20,093 nucleotides of DNA from an uncultured Eggerthellaceae bacterium (GTDB taxonomy: Bacteria > Actinomycetota > Coriobacteriia > Coriobacteriales > Eggerthellaceae), in the NCBI GenBank assembly GCA_934623455.1, contig CAKTVK010000032.1:1-20093 (forward strand). The letters are read 5' to 3'. The stretch's first letter is position 1; every line of letters starts with the position of its first letter. The position numbers and the translations under genes were made by a program. Positions 1 to 5,716 of the stretch are shown here, one piece after another. A model generated the notes under the pieces. That model ran no database searches, was not told where the DNA came from, and saw nothing but the letters and a program-made list of their open reading frames with translations.

Positions 1-881
1 GCAAATCCCAGTCCGAATGCAATGCTGAACATAATGCTGAACACAGGGCGCAGCTTTTTGAACGCAACGCCTTCGCCCACTTCTTCTACGCGGCGGTACT
101 TGAAGAGCACGCAGGCTACGGCAATGGCAACCACAGCAACAATTGCGTAGGCAGCAAGCATGCCCCAAATGTTATACCCCCAAATGTTATACCGGACTGG
201 CATCATGAACTGTGTTTCCATTTGCGCCATGGGCGAGAAAATCAACGCGATGCTTGATGGGTTCAGGTTGCTGACGACGCCGTATGAGAACAGGCCGGCG
301 GCGGTTTTGAAGCCGAAATCAACAACGCAAGCATAGCCGTGCAACATAAGCGTGATGATAATGAACACTAAACGCGAGCTCGAAAGCGCCGCGCAGAGCA
401 GGCACAGGCCGCTGTGGATGACAACAAGCAGGCAGCCCGATGCCATGAGTGTGGGGCCCAGGCAAAGTTCGAAGCTGGCCGATGATTCCGCGAACGTGAA
501 AAGCAAGCCCGCAATCACATTTACCGCAAGGCCAGGCAAAACGGTAACAATAAAGCTTGTGAGCAGCAGCGTTGACCTGCGCACCGCACCCGCCCCGTAA
601 AATCGCGCGGCTTCCGATTTGAACAGGTAGTCGCAGTTCACGCAAGTAGCAACCACGCAGTAAGCCAGCGTGAAGAACGCCGAAAACGTTAGGAATAAGG
701 GAAGGTAGCTTGAAAGGCTGTTCGTTGGGTCCAGGCTGTACACGTAAACGGTGTAGCGCATGCGAGAAATGGTGGGCACGAGCGTGAGGAGCCACCCCAA
801 AAGGTACAGAGCGCTCACGTACCAATTTCGCTTGAACAGCTCTTTTGCCAAAGCGAAATTACAAAACGATATTCTTGACAT
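1..881 (-). CDS. ABC-2 type transporter permease (partial, C-terminus beyond window)
   Basis: The minus-strand frame opens with MSRISFCNFALAKELFKRNW at 881 and runs uninterrupted through position 1, giving about 293 residues, so the C-terminus is missing. The start is set by a GAGGTGAG ribosome site about 6 nt upstream, which lies inside the end of the ATPase gene; the two genes overlap by 23 nt. Hydrophobic segments near residues 20-37, 60-82, 105-130, 150-185 and 240-262 mark a polytopic membrane protein. It is the expected partner of the adjacent ATPase in an exporter or lantibiotic/antibiotic-resistance type ABC system, but the substrate is unknown. A perfect 15-bp tandem duplication inside the gene repeats YNIWG. 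Family identity rests mainly on position after the ATPase and on topology, since ABC-2 permeases diverge strongly in sequence. Confidence 0.8.
   Translation of the reverse strand, partial: MSRISFCNFALAKELFKRNWYVSALYLLGWLLTLVPTISRMRYTVYVYSLDPTNSLSSYLPLFLTFSAFFTLAYCVVATCVNCDYLFKSEAARFYGAGAVRRSTLLLTSFIVTVLPGLAVNVIAGLLFTFAESSASFELCLGPTLMASGCLLVVIHSGLCLLCAALSSSRLVFIIITLMLHGYACVVDFGFKTAAGLFSYGVVSNLNPSSIALIFSPMAQMETQFMMPVRYNIWGYNIWGMLAAYAIVAVVAIAVACVLFKYRRVEEVGEGVAFKKLRPVFSIMFSIAFGLGF
163..192. repeat. Perfect 15-bp tandem duplication inside the permease gene
   Basis: CCCCAAATGTTATAC occurs twice in direct tandem (163-177 and 178-192). It is in frame, so the permease carries the pentapeptide YNIWG twice in succession, just before a membrane segment. 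It looks like a recent slippage event that does not break the gene. Confidence 0.95.
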
Positions 882-1761
882 GGGGGCTCACCTCGTTCAA
901 CTCATACAGGAACAGCTCTTCCAGGGACAGCGGAATAATCTCAAGCAGCACGGGGTTCAGCGCGGAAAGCGCTGTGCGCACTTGATCGGCGTTGCCGCGC
1001 ACGATAAGGGTGCGTAGGCGTCCTTCGGCGCTTTCGTGCAGCACGTCCACGCCCGCAAGCTCCACGCCATCGGGCAGCGCCAGCTGTACCTTCACCAGCG
1101 AACCATCAAGCGAGAGCAGGTCGTGCTCGCTTACGACCTGGCCTTCTGCCATGATTCCCAAGTGATCGCAGACGCCTTCGAGCTCGCGCAAGTTGTGGCT
1201 GCTCACTATAACGGTAGTGTCGAATTCCGCAACGTCGCTCAGGACAATGCTCCACGCCGTTTTTCTTACCAGCGGGTCCAATCCGTCCATCGGTTCATCC
1301 AGCAGCAAAACGTCGGGGCGCGATGCCAGCGCCAGCAGAAGCATCGCTTGCTTTTGCATGCCCTTCGAAAACTTGCGGAAGGGCAGGGTCAAGGGCAGAT
1401 TGAGGTTGCTCAGCAGCGTTTCGAAGCGCCCCCTGTCGAAACGGGGCGTTATTGATTCGTACAAAGAAACCAGGCTTTTGAGCGTGGCGCGCGCGGGAAT
1501 GTAGAGGCTGCTGGGCACGAACGCAATGCGCTCTTTAATGGCAACGTTCTCGAACACCGGTTGTCCCAATACCAGCACATCCCCGCTGTCTTTGCGATAG
1601 ATGCCTGCAATGTGCTGCAGCAATGTGGTTTTTCCTGTGCCGTTTGGACCAACCAGCCCGTAGACCGATCCTGTGGGGACGTGCATGTCAACGCTGTTCA
1701 GCGCAACGAAATCATCGAAGCGCTTCGTTAAATGAAGCGTTTGTACGGCGAATTCAGTCAC
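859..1761 (-). CDS. ABC transporter ATP-binding protein
   Basis: Nucleotide-binding subunit of an ABC transporter; hydrolyses ATP at the inner membrane face to drive the adjacent permease. Visible motifs: Walker A GPNGTGKTT (about residue 40), signature FSKGMQKQ (a variant of LSGGQ), Walker B LLLDEPMDGLDP, and an H-loop histidine in SSHNL. The roughly 300-residue length includes an extra C-terminal domain, common in ABC-2 drug or lantibiotic exporters such as YtrB/BcrA types. Two GTG starts are possible. GTG at 1761 sits 7 nt after GGAGGT, while the longer reading from 1770 would overlap that ribosome site, so 1761 is preferred. The gene overlaps the GntR stop by 8 nt and the permease start by 23 nt, implying translational coupling. 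Confidence 0.93.
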   Translation of the reverse strand: MTEFAVQTLHLTKRFDDFVALNSVDMHVPTGSVYGLVGPNGTGKTTLLQHIAGIYRKDSGDVLVLGQPVFENVAIKERIAFVPSSLYIPARATLKSLVSLYESITPRFDRGRFETLLSNLNLPLTLPFRKFSKGMQKQAMLLLALASRPDVLLLDEPMDGLDPLVRKTAWSIVLSDVAEFDTTVIVSSHNLRELEGVCDHLGIMAEGQVVSEHDLLSLDGSLVKVQLALPDGVELAGVDVLHESAEGRLRTLIVRGNADQVRTALSALNPVLLEIIPLSLEELFLYELNEVSPHVKNIVL

Positions 1762-2119
1762 GGTTTCCACCTCCGTTTATGCGTTCGATTAAAGATTCGG
1801 GGTCTACCCCTATCGAGAGAAGTTCCTGCACGGTTTCGTCGAAAGCAGCAAGAAGTTCGTTTTTTCGTGCTTGAGATGCTTCGGGGTTGTACGACACGAA
1901 GCTGCCCTTGCCTTTGACAGAGCAAATACAGCCATCTGCTTCAAGCGCATGATAGGCGCGTTGAATGGTGTTGGGGTTTACGGAAAGCTGCGCGGCTAAG
2001 CTGCGCACCGAAGGCATTTCAGTGCCTGGTTCAAGCAGGCCGGCAAGGATTTGGCGTCGATACGCATCGCGCACCTGCTCATAGAGCGGTCGTTGGTCGC
2101 GGTAATCAACGGCAATCAT
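1754..2119 (-). CDS. GntR family (YtrA subfamily) transcriptional regulator
   Basis: A 121-aa DNA-binding repressor. Residues about 8-75 form a GntR winged helix-turn-helix (PLYEQVRDAYRRQILAG, PSVRSLAAQLSVNPNTIQRAY, GKGSFV). The remaining 45 residues are too few for a FadR or UTRA ligand domain, which is the hallmark of the YtrA subfamily, whose members usually control a co-transcribed ABC exporter. Here the ABC ATPase and permease follow with overlapping reading frames. The ATG at 2119 has a textbook AAGGAGGT 9 nt upstream. Autoregulation is likely because the promoter upstream is embedded in a large inverted repeat. YtrA proteins often respond to cell-wall-active antibiotics, but the ligand here is unknown. 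Confidence 0.93.
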   Translation of the reverse strand: MIAVDYRDQRPLYEQVRDAYRRQILAGLLEPGTEMPSVRSLAAQLSVNPNTIQRAYHALEADGCICSVKGKGSFVSYNPEASQARKNELLAAFDETVQELLSIGVDPESLIERINGGGNRD

Positions 2120-2147
2120 GGGGCAAGACCTCCTTTCGGTGTTCGTT

Positions 2148-2188
2148 CTGTATTAACTGTACTATGCATGCTAATACAGTTTATACAG
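2148..2188. promoter_or_regulatory. Inverted-repeat operator candidate for the GntR regulator
   Basis: CTGTATTAACTGT (2148-2160) and ACAGTTTATACAG (2176-2188) are inverted copies matching at 12 of 13 positions, with a 15-bp spacer. The upstream arm covers the -10 box and the other lies just past the predicted transcription start, the arrangement expected for an autorepressor. Two-arm operators with a long spacer are known for YtrA-type regulators; that this one is bound is inferred. Confidence 0.65.
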
Positions 2189-2207
2189 AGCAACCGTAAC
2201 CTGTCAA
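2180..2207 (-). promoter_or_regulatory. Sigma70-type promoter of the GntR-ABC operon
   Basis: Reading the minus strand: TTGACA (2202-2207), 16-nt spacer, TATAAA (2180-2185), predicted start near 2173. This is close to consensus and points at the GntR gene about 55 nt downstream. Confidence 0.75.
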
Positions 2208-2343
2208 GAGGCGAAAGGGCGCGATAACGCGATTTTAGAAGTCGCAAAGGCGTTTGCGCCGTATACTCATGTCATGCGGCGATTCTTGACTTTGGTTCAA
2301 GGATTGCGATTGATTCTGCGAATAAAAGGAGGCGCTGATAAGT

Positions 2344-2574
2344 ATGGCTGCACCGATTCTGTATTACTGGGCACCGTGTGCAACGTGTTCAGTTGTGGTG
2401 AATTATGCCAACGAGAAGGGCATTAAGCTGGATAAACGCGATGTTGAGCAAATGGCACCTTACGAAGAACTGCTTGCTTTGGGCGGCGATGCGAATCTTA
2501 TTCCGTACCTGTACGATGCTGGCCAGCTCATTCAGGGCAACGACGAGATCATCGCATACCTGGAACAGCGATAG
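2344..2574 (+). CDS. Glutaredoxin-like small redox protein
   Basis: A 76-aa cytoplasmic protein of the thioredoxin fold. Residues 3-15 (PILYYWAPCATCS) give the first beta strand and a CxxC active site (C12, C15). NLIPYLY supplies the cis-proline (P54) and LIQGNDEIIAYL matches the closing strand and helix of glutaredoxins. The length is that of the smallest glutaredoxin/NrdH-type proteins, but the CATC centre is unusual compared with CPYC or CVQC, so the electron donor and substrate cannot be stated. ATG 2344 follows AAGGAGG by about 10 nt. It stands alone, divergent from the GntR operon and converging on the purine operon; possible -10 boxes (for example TATACT at 2262-2267) lack a good -35. 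Confidence 0.82.
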   Translation: MAAPILYYWAPCATCSVVVNYANEKGIKLDKRDVEQMAPYEELLALGGDANLIPYLYDAGQLIQGNDEIIAYLEQR

Positions 2575-2603
2575 GTGCTGCTGCCGAGCTTTGCGTGAGC
2601 GTG

Positions 2604-2643
2604 GCTTGCTGGATGCGATGTATGCGCATCGCATCCAGCAAGC
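2604..2643. repeat. Perfect 17-bp hairpin downstream of the glutaredoxin-like gene
   Basis: GCTTGCTGGATGCGATG (2604-2620) pairs perfectly with CATCGCATCCAGCAAGC (2627-2643) around a 6-nt loop. No T-tract follows on either strand, so it is not a standard intrinsic terminator. It may protect the 3' end of the glutaredoxin-like mRNA or belong to a repeat family. Confidence 0.85.
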
Positions 2644-2746
2644 GATAAGTATTGTGCCCGGCGGGGCAGAATGCGGCATACGCATGCTTATGCGCTGCGA
2701 GCACGTTCGTCATCGGGCGAAAGGAGAGTCCTACGCCGTGAAATTG

Positions 2747-2773
2747 TTGACAAAAGGTGGGGTAATTTGTCAA
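2747..2773. promoter_or_regulatory. Inverted repeat TTGACAAA-N11-TTTGTCAA (possible operator)
   Basis: Perfect 8-bp arms separated by 11 bp. The right arm runs into the T-tract of the adjacent minus-strand terminator. No gene start follows on the plus strand, so its role is unclear. Confidence 0.4.
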
Positions 2774-2813
2774 AAAATAGGAGGGATTGCGATTTTTTCG
2801 CAATCCCTCCTAT
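2772..2813 (-). terminator. Rho-independent terminator of the purine operon
   Basis: A perfect 16-bp stem (2777-2792 with 2798-2813) and a 5-nt loop; on the minus strand it is followed by TTTTTT. It lies about 70 nt past the stop of the AICAR formyltransferase gene. Confidence 0.88.
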
Positions 2814-2832
2814 TGCAAGCTGGAAAAACCGC

Positions 2833-2857
2833 TCATATACCCCCAGGGGGTATATGA
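2833..2857. promoter_or_regulatory. CsoR/CstR-like palindrome with C5/G5 core
   Basis: A perfect 12+1+12 palindrome: TCATATACCCCC, A, GGGGGTATATGA. The ATACCCCC/GGGGGTAT core is the type recognised by CsoR/CstR-family copper or persulfide repressors. It sits in the 3' region of the purine operon with no evident promoter, and could instead fold as part of the operon's 3' end. Confidence 0.5.
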
Positions 2858-2881
2858 AAGCAGCGGGTAAAACAGTAAATC

Positions 2882-4060
2882 TTAGTGATGGAACAAGCGC
2901 ATTCCCGTGAAGGCCATGGTCATACCGTACTTGTTCGCCGTTTCAATAACGTTATCGTCGCGGATGGAGCCGCCCGGCTCAGCGATATACTGCGCGCCCG
3001 ACTTCGCCGCGCGCTCAATGCTGTCACCGAAGGGGAAGAACGCATCGGAGCCAACGGCAACGCCCTTGAGCGTTTTCAGCCATTCCTTCTTTTCTTCAAG
3101 CGTGAGCACTTCAGGCTTGGTCTTCCAGGTTTGCTGCCACACGCCATCGGCTAAAACGTCTTCGTAATCGTTGGAGATGTACACGTCAATGGCGTTATCG
3201 CGATCGGCACGACGCACGTTGTCAACCCACGGCAAGCTCAAAACTTTGGGGTGCTGGCGCAAATACCAGAAGTCAGCTTTGTCGCCCGCCAGGCGTACGC
3301 AGTGCACGCGGGACTGCTGACCTGCGCCAACACCAATAGTCTGGCCGTCTTTCACGAACACCACAGAGTTGGATTGCGTGTACTTCAACGTGAGCAGCGC
3401 CACCAGCAAGTCGGTCTGCGCATCTTCGGGCAGGTCTTTGTTCTCGGTCACAATATTGTCAAACTGGCTCTTGTCAATGGCAAAGTTGTTGCGGCCCTGC
3501 TCAAACGTTACGCCATAGATGTCGCGGCATTCCTGCACGGCAGGCACGTACGCCTCATCCATTTGGATAACGCAGTAGTTGCCCTTCTTCTTCGTCTTCA
3601 GCAGCGCAAGCGCTTCATCGGTGTAACCAGGGGCAATAATGCCATCGGACACTTCGCTTTGCAGGTATGCGGCCGTAGCGGCGTCGCAGGTATCGGAAAG
3701 CGCAACCCAGTCGCCGTAGGAGCACAGGCGGTGAGCGCCGCGCGCGCGAATGTAGGCGCAGGCCAGGGGCGTGAGCTCGGCTTCGGGGTCAACGAAGTAG
3801 ATCTGCTTGTCAACGTTGGAAAGCGGCTTGCCCACAGCAGCGCCCGAAGGCGATACATGCTTGAACGATGCGGCGGCGCACATGTCGGTTGCCTGCTTGA
3901 TTTCGCGCACGAGTTGGTATGAGTTGAACGCGTCAAGCAAGTTAATGTAGCCAGGGCGGCCATTCAGAATCTGAATAGGCAGGTCAGAGCCATCTTTCAT
4001 GTAGATTTTTGCTGGCTTTTGATTGGGGTTCAAGCCGTATTTCAGTTCGAATTCCTTCAT
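2882..4060 (-). CDS. purH: Stand-alone AICAR formyltransferase (PurH transformylase domain)
   Basis: A 392-aa cytoplasmic enzyme of purine synthesis: AICAR + 10-formyl-tetrahydrofolate to FAICAR. Residues 5-20 (ELKYGLNPNQKPAKIY), the catalytic pair K67-H68 in SFKHVSPSGAAVG, SDAFFPFGDSIERAAKSG, and the C-terminal AEPGGSIRDD...MAFTGMRLFHH are hallmarks of the transformylase half of PurH. The N-terminal IMP cyclohydrolase domain of ordinary bifunctional PurH (about 520 aa) is absent; that step is encoded just upstream by a PurO-type gene. ATG 4060 has AAGGAG upstream and starts where homology begins; a longer open frame to 4180 overlaps the cyclohydrolase gene and is not credible. The gap to the cyclohydrolase gene is 29 nt, so they share one operon under the ZTP riboswitch. 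Confidence 0.93.
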   Translation of the reverse strand: MKEFELKYGLNPNQKPAKIYMKDGSDLPIQILNGRPGYINLLDAFNSYQLVREIKQATDMCAAASFKHVSPSGAAVGKPLSNVDKQIYFVDPEAELTPLACAYIRARGAHRLCSYGDWVALSDTCDAATAAYLQSEVSDGIIAPGYTDEALALLKTKKKGNYCVIQMDEAYVPAVQECRDIYGVTFEQGRNNFAIDKSQFDNIVTENKDLPEDAQTDLLVALLTLKYTQSNSVVFVKDGQTIGVGAGQQSRVHCVRLAGDKADFWYLRQHPKVLSLPWVDNVRRADRDNAIDVYISNDYEDVLADGVWQQTWKTKPEVLTLEEKKEWLKTLKGVAVGSDAFFPFGDSIERAAKSGAQYIAEPGGSIRDDNVIETANKYGMTMAFTGMRLFHH

Positions 4061-4089
4061 GGGGAAGGACTCCTTTCCGCTCGTTTTTG

Positions 4090-4725
4090 TTAGTCTCCCA
4101 GGTTCTTGTTGAAAATGCTTACTTCGCCTGCAACGTTGCAGTACAGCGACACTTTGTTGTCGGCATTCAGCGCCGCCCAAACTTCGTCGGGCTCGGGCAT
4201 GCTGACCTCGATGGGCTCGCCTGCAAACGTGGGCAACGGGTTGCCGTCACCCTGGTACGTGGAAATGAAGTAGCCGGTACCTTCATCGGCGCCTTCGTAT
4301 GCGAAGAATTCGCGCTGGCAGCGATCGCCCGCGCCGTGCTTCAGGATAGAAATCTCGAACGAGCCGTCTTCGTTGATAACAGCAGAAATGCGCGGGGTGA
4401 AATTCGGCGCATCGGGCTCGTATTCGCGCTTCATGCAGCCGGCGCGGAAATCGCCTGCCTCAACAATGGTGTCGGTCTGGTCGCCGTTTGTTACGACCAG
4501 CTTGTCGCCCATCGTGCGCACGGGATGGTAGATAATCAAGCTGGGGTCTTCAAGCAGAGAAGGGTCGTGTGCTTCGGTGCGAATGCCGTCATCGGTCAAA
4601 GTGAACACGCGGTTGCGGCTGTTCGTGCTGCGGCCCATGATCCAGTAGTAAACGCGGTCTTTGCCAACCACAATACCGCGCCCCGGATAGGGGTTGTTCT
4701 GCAGAAGTTCAACGAGGTTTTTCAT
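4090..4725 (-). CDS. purO: PurO-type IMP cyclohydrolase
   Basis: A 211-aa enzyme that closes FAICAR to IMP, the last step of de novo purine synthesis. The N-terminus NPYPGRGIVVGKDRVYYWIMGRSTNSRNRVF and later TGYFISTYQGDGNPLPTFAGEP fit the archaeal-type IMP cyclohydrolase family (PurO, about 200 aa), which is unrelated to the PurH cyclohydrolase domain. Identification is from family resemblance plus the neighbour lacking exactly this domain. The ATG at 4725 is preceded by AAAGGAAA; the frame is open to 4920 but that extension would translate the riboswitch terminator and is rejected. First gene of a two-gene operon, with a 112-nt leader between the riboswitch terminator and the start codon. 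Confidence 0.88.
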   Translation of the reverse strand: MKNLVELLQNNPYPGRGIVVGKDRVYYWIMGRSTNSRNRVFTLTDDGIRTEAHDPSLLEDPSLIIYHPVRTMGDKLVVTNGDQTDTIVEAGDFRAGCMKREYEPDAPNFTPRISAVINEDGSFEISILKHGAGDRCQREFFAYEGADEGTGYFISTYQGDGNPLPTFAGEPIEVSMPEPDEVWAALNADNKVSLYCNVAGEVSIFNKNLGD

Positions 4726-4836
4726 AAAACGTTTTCCTTTCGCTGTTTCCCGTTGTCGTGCTTCTTTTCCGCCATTCTTGCATTTTAGCTGCCCTTTTGA
4801 CCTGCGGCAATGCCCATGATTTGCGTTGCGGCGCAC

Positions 4837-4873
4837 AAAAAAGGCAAGCCACCCTGCAAAGGTATGGCTTGCC
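4837..4873 (-). terminator. Riboswitch-controlled intrinsic terminator
   Basis: Nine-bp stem GGCAAGCCA/TGGCTTGCC with a 13-nt loop, then TTTTTT on the minus strand. It is the expression platform of the ZTP riboswitch and may also stop transcripts arriving from the VOC gene at 5047. Confidence 0.88.
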
Positions 4874-4943
4874 CAGACGGTCGGCGTTGTGCAGGTTGTT
4901 GCTCCCCTGTGGTTGTCCACCTGTTCCGTCAGTCACAACAACT
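4837..4943 (-). ncRNA. ZTP (pfl) riboswitch with overlapping terminator
   Basis: Transcribed on the minus strand in the leader of the purO-purH operon. P1: GTTGTTG (4936-4942) pairs with CAACAAC (4895-4901). Inside it are the conserved GTGACTGACGGAACAG segment, a GTGG-ACAA-CCAC hairpin (4909-4920) and AGGGGAGC. The 3' domain CCGACCGTCTGGGC (4871-4884) carries the family hallmark CTGGGC. GACGG (4926-4930) can form the expected pseudoknot with CCGTC (4876-4880). A terminator stem, GGCAAGCCA (4865-4873) with TGGCTTGCC (4843-4851), is followed by TTTTTT and overlaps the conserved GGGC. Ligand binding should therefore block termination and turn on AICAR-consuming genes when ZTP signals folate shortage. 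Confidence 0.92.
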
Positions 4944-4949
4944 TAGGGA

Positions 4950-4958
4950 AGTGTAGCA
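4950..4958 (-). promoter_or_regulatory. Extended -10 promoter of the purine operon
   Basis: The minus strand reads TGC-TACACT, an extended -10 motif without a convincing -35. The predicted transcription start near 4943 coincides with the first base of the riboswitch P1 stem. Confidence 0.55.
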
Positions 4959-5046
4959 AATTGCGGGCGTCGTGCGCACGTGGTTTCAAACGTATCGAGC
5001 GAATCACACAAAAACGCTACTCGGCGCATCGGTTGCAGCGTCGCTG

Positions 5047-5517
5047 TTACTCAATCGGGGCGATATCGTCCTGAACGGCTTCAATGCGTTCGTTGCCAGG
5101 GCCCCTGAAGAACATGATCTTCAGGTGGGCGCCGCCGTTTCCGTACACCTGGAACACGTCGTTATCCTGCGCGCCCAGCGGACGGTCGAACGGGCACAGC
5201 GCGTCAAACGGACCGGCTTCAATGGCAACGCCCTTCTCGTTCAGCAGTGCCACGAATTCGTCCATGTTCTCTACGCGTACGGCCAGGTGATTCAGTGCGT
5301 GGGCGTTTGCCTCAACGCAGGACTTATCGGCGGTTTCAAGCAGCTCAATGATAATGCCGCCATCGTTTTTGATCCAAGCCATCTTCAGCGGCTTGTCACC
5401 TTCCATGGTCTCGGTGGAGAACAGGTGACGGAAGTTGAAAACGTCGCAGTACCAACGAATGGACTCATCAATGTCCTTGCAATAAATACCCTGATGATGG
5501 GTCTCGATTGCTTTCAT
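5047..5517 (-). CDS. VOC / glyoxalase-fold family protein
   Basis: A 156-aa soluble protein with two beta-alpha-beta-beta-beta modules (about residues 5-62 and 73-138), typical of the vicinal oxygen chelate superfamily (glyoxalase I, methylmalonyl-CoA epimerase, extradiol dioxygenases, fosfomycin and bleomycin resistance proteins). Candidate metal ligands are H8 (HQGIYCKDID), E58 (IIIELLE) and H77 (LNHLAVRV). The last strand reads HLKIMFF, with K133 where many members place the fourth ligand, a glutamate, so the metal site may differ. ATG 5517 has AAGGAG just upstream. It lies downstream of the molybdenum enzyme genes but is separated by their terminator, so a shared pathway is possible but unproven. 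The substrate is unknown. Confidence 0.85.
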   Translation of the reverse strand: MKAIETHHQGIYCKDIDESIRWYCDVFNFRHLFSTETMEGDKPLKMAWIKNDGGIIIELLETADKSCVEANAHALNHLAVRVENMDEFVALLNEKGVAIEAGPFDALCPFDRPLGAQDNDVFQVYGNGGAHLKIMFFRGPGNERIEAVQDDIAPIE

Positions 5518-5566
5518 GTGCAGCTCCTTTCAAAACTTCTGGAATGGTCGGGGCGCTGTCGCTGGC

Positions 5567-5624
5567 GGCCTACAGGCCTTGCGCGCATTTTGCAAAGCGC
5601 ATCGAACAAAGCCTGCAGGCCTTT
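5567..5624. repeat. Pair of GCCTRCAGGCCTT repeats upstream of the VOC gene
   Basis: GCCTACAGGCCTT (5568-5580) and GCCTGCAGGCCTT (5611-5623) are near-identical direct repeats 43 bp apart, each containing a palindrome (GCCTGCAGGC is perfect). They lie 50-105 nt upstream of the VOC start, where a tandem operator would be expected. Confidence 0.5.
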
Positions 5625-5636
5625 GCGGTGCCCCGT

Positions 5637-5703
5637 AAAAATCGGGGAAGGAACGGGAAGGGGTACCAACCAAGCTGGTGTGCCCTTCGCCGTTGCCTTC
5701 CCC
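5637..5703 (-). terminator. Terminator of the Thl-like enzyme operon
   Basis: On the minus strand GGGGAAGG (5696-5703) pairs with CCTTCCCC (5644-5651). Further imperfect pairing in the interior (AACGG/CCGTT, GAAGGG/CCCTTC) makes one long hairpin, followed by GATTTTTAC. It starts 14 nt after the ferredoxin subunit stop codon. Confidence 0.8.
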
Positions 5704-5716
5704 GCATTACGCGAAA

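Noticed and set aside
319..825. 168-codon minus-strand frame overlapping the permease
   Set aside because: It is another frame of the same strand; the permease frame from 881 gives coherent membrane helices and starts at a good ribosome site.
2405..2857. 150-codon plus-strand frame over the glutaredoxin-like gene and the following dyads
   Set aside because: Different frame from the CxxC protein; it runs through two hairpins and the palindrome and has no ribosome site.
4726..4920. N-terminal extension of the PurO-type gene
   Set aside because: It would translate the riboswitch terminator and leader and has no homology-like sequence; AAAGGAAA supports ATG 4725.
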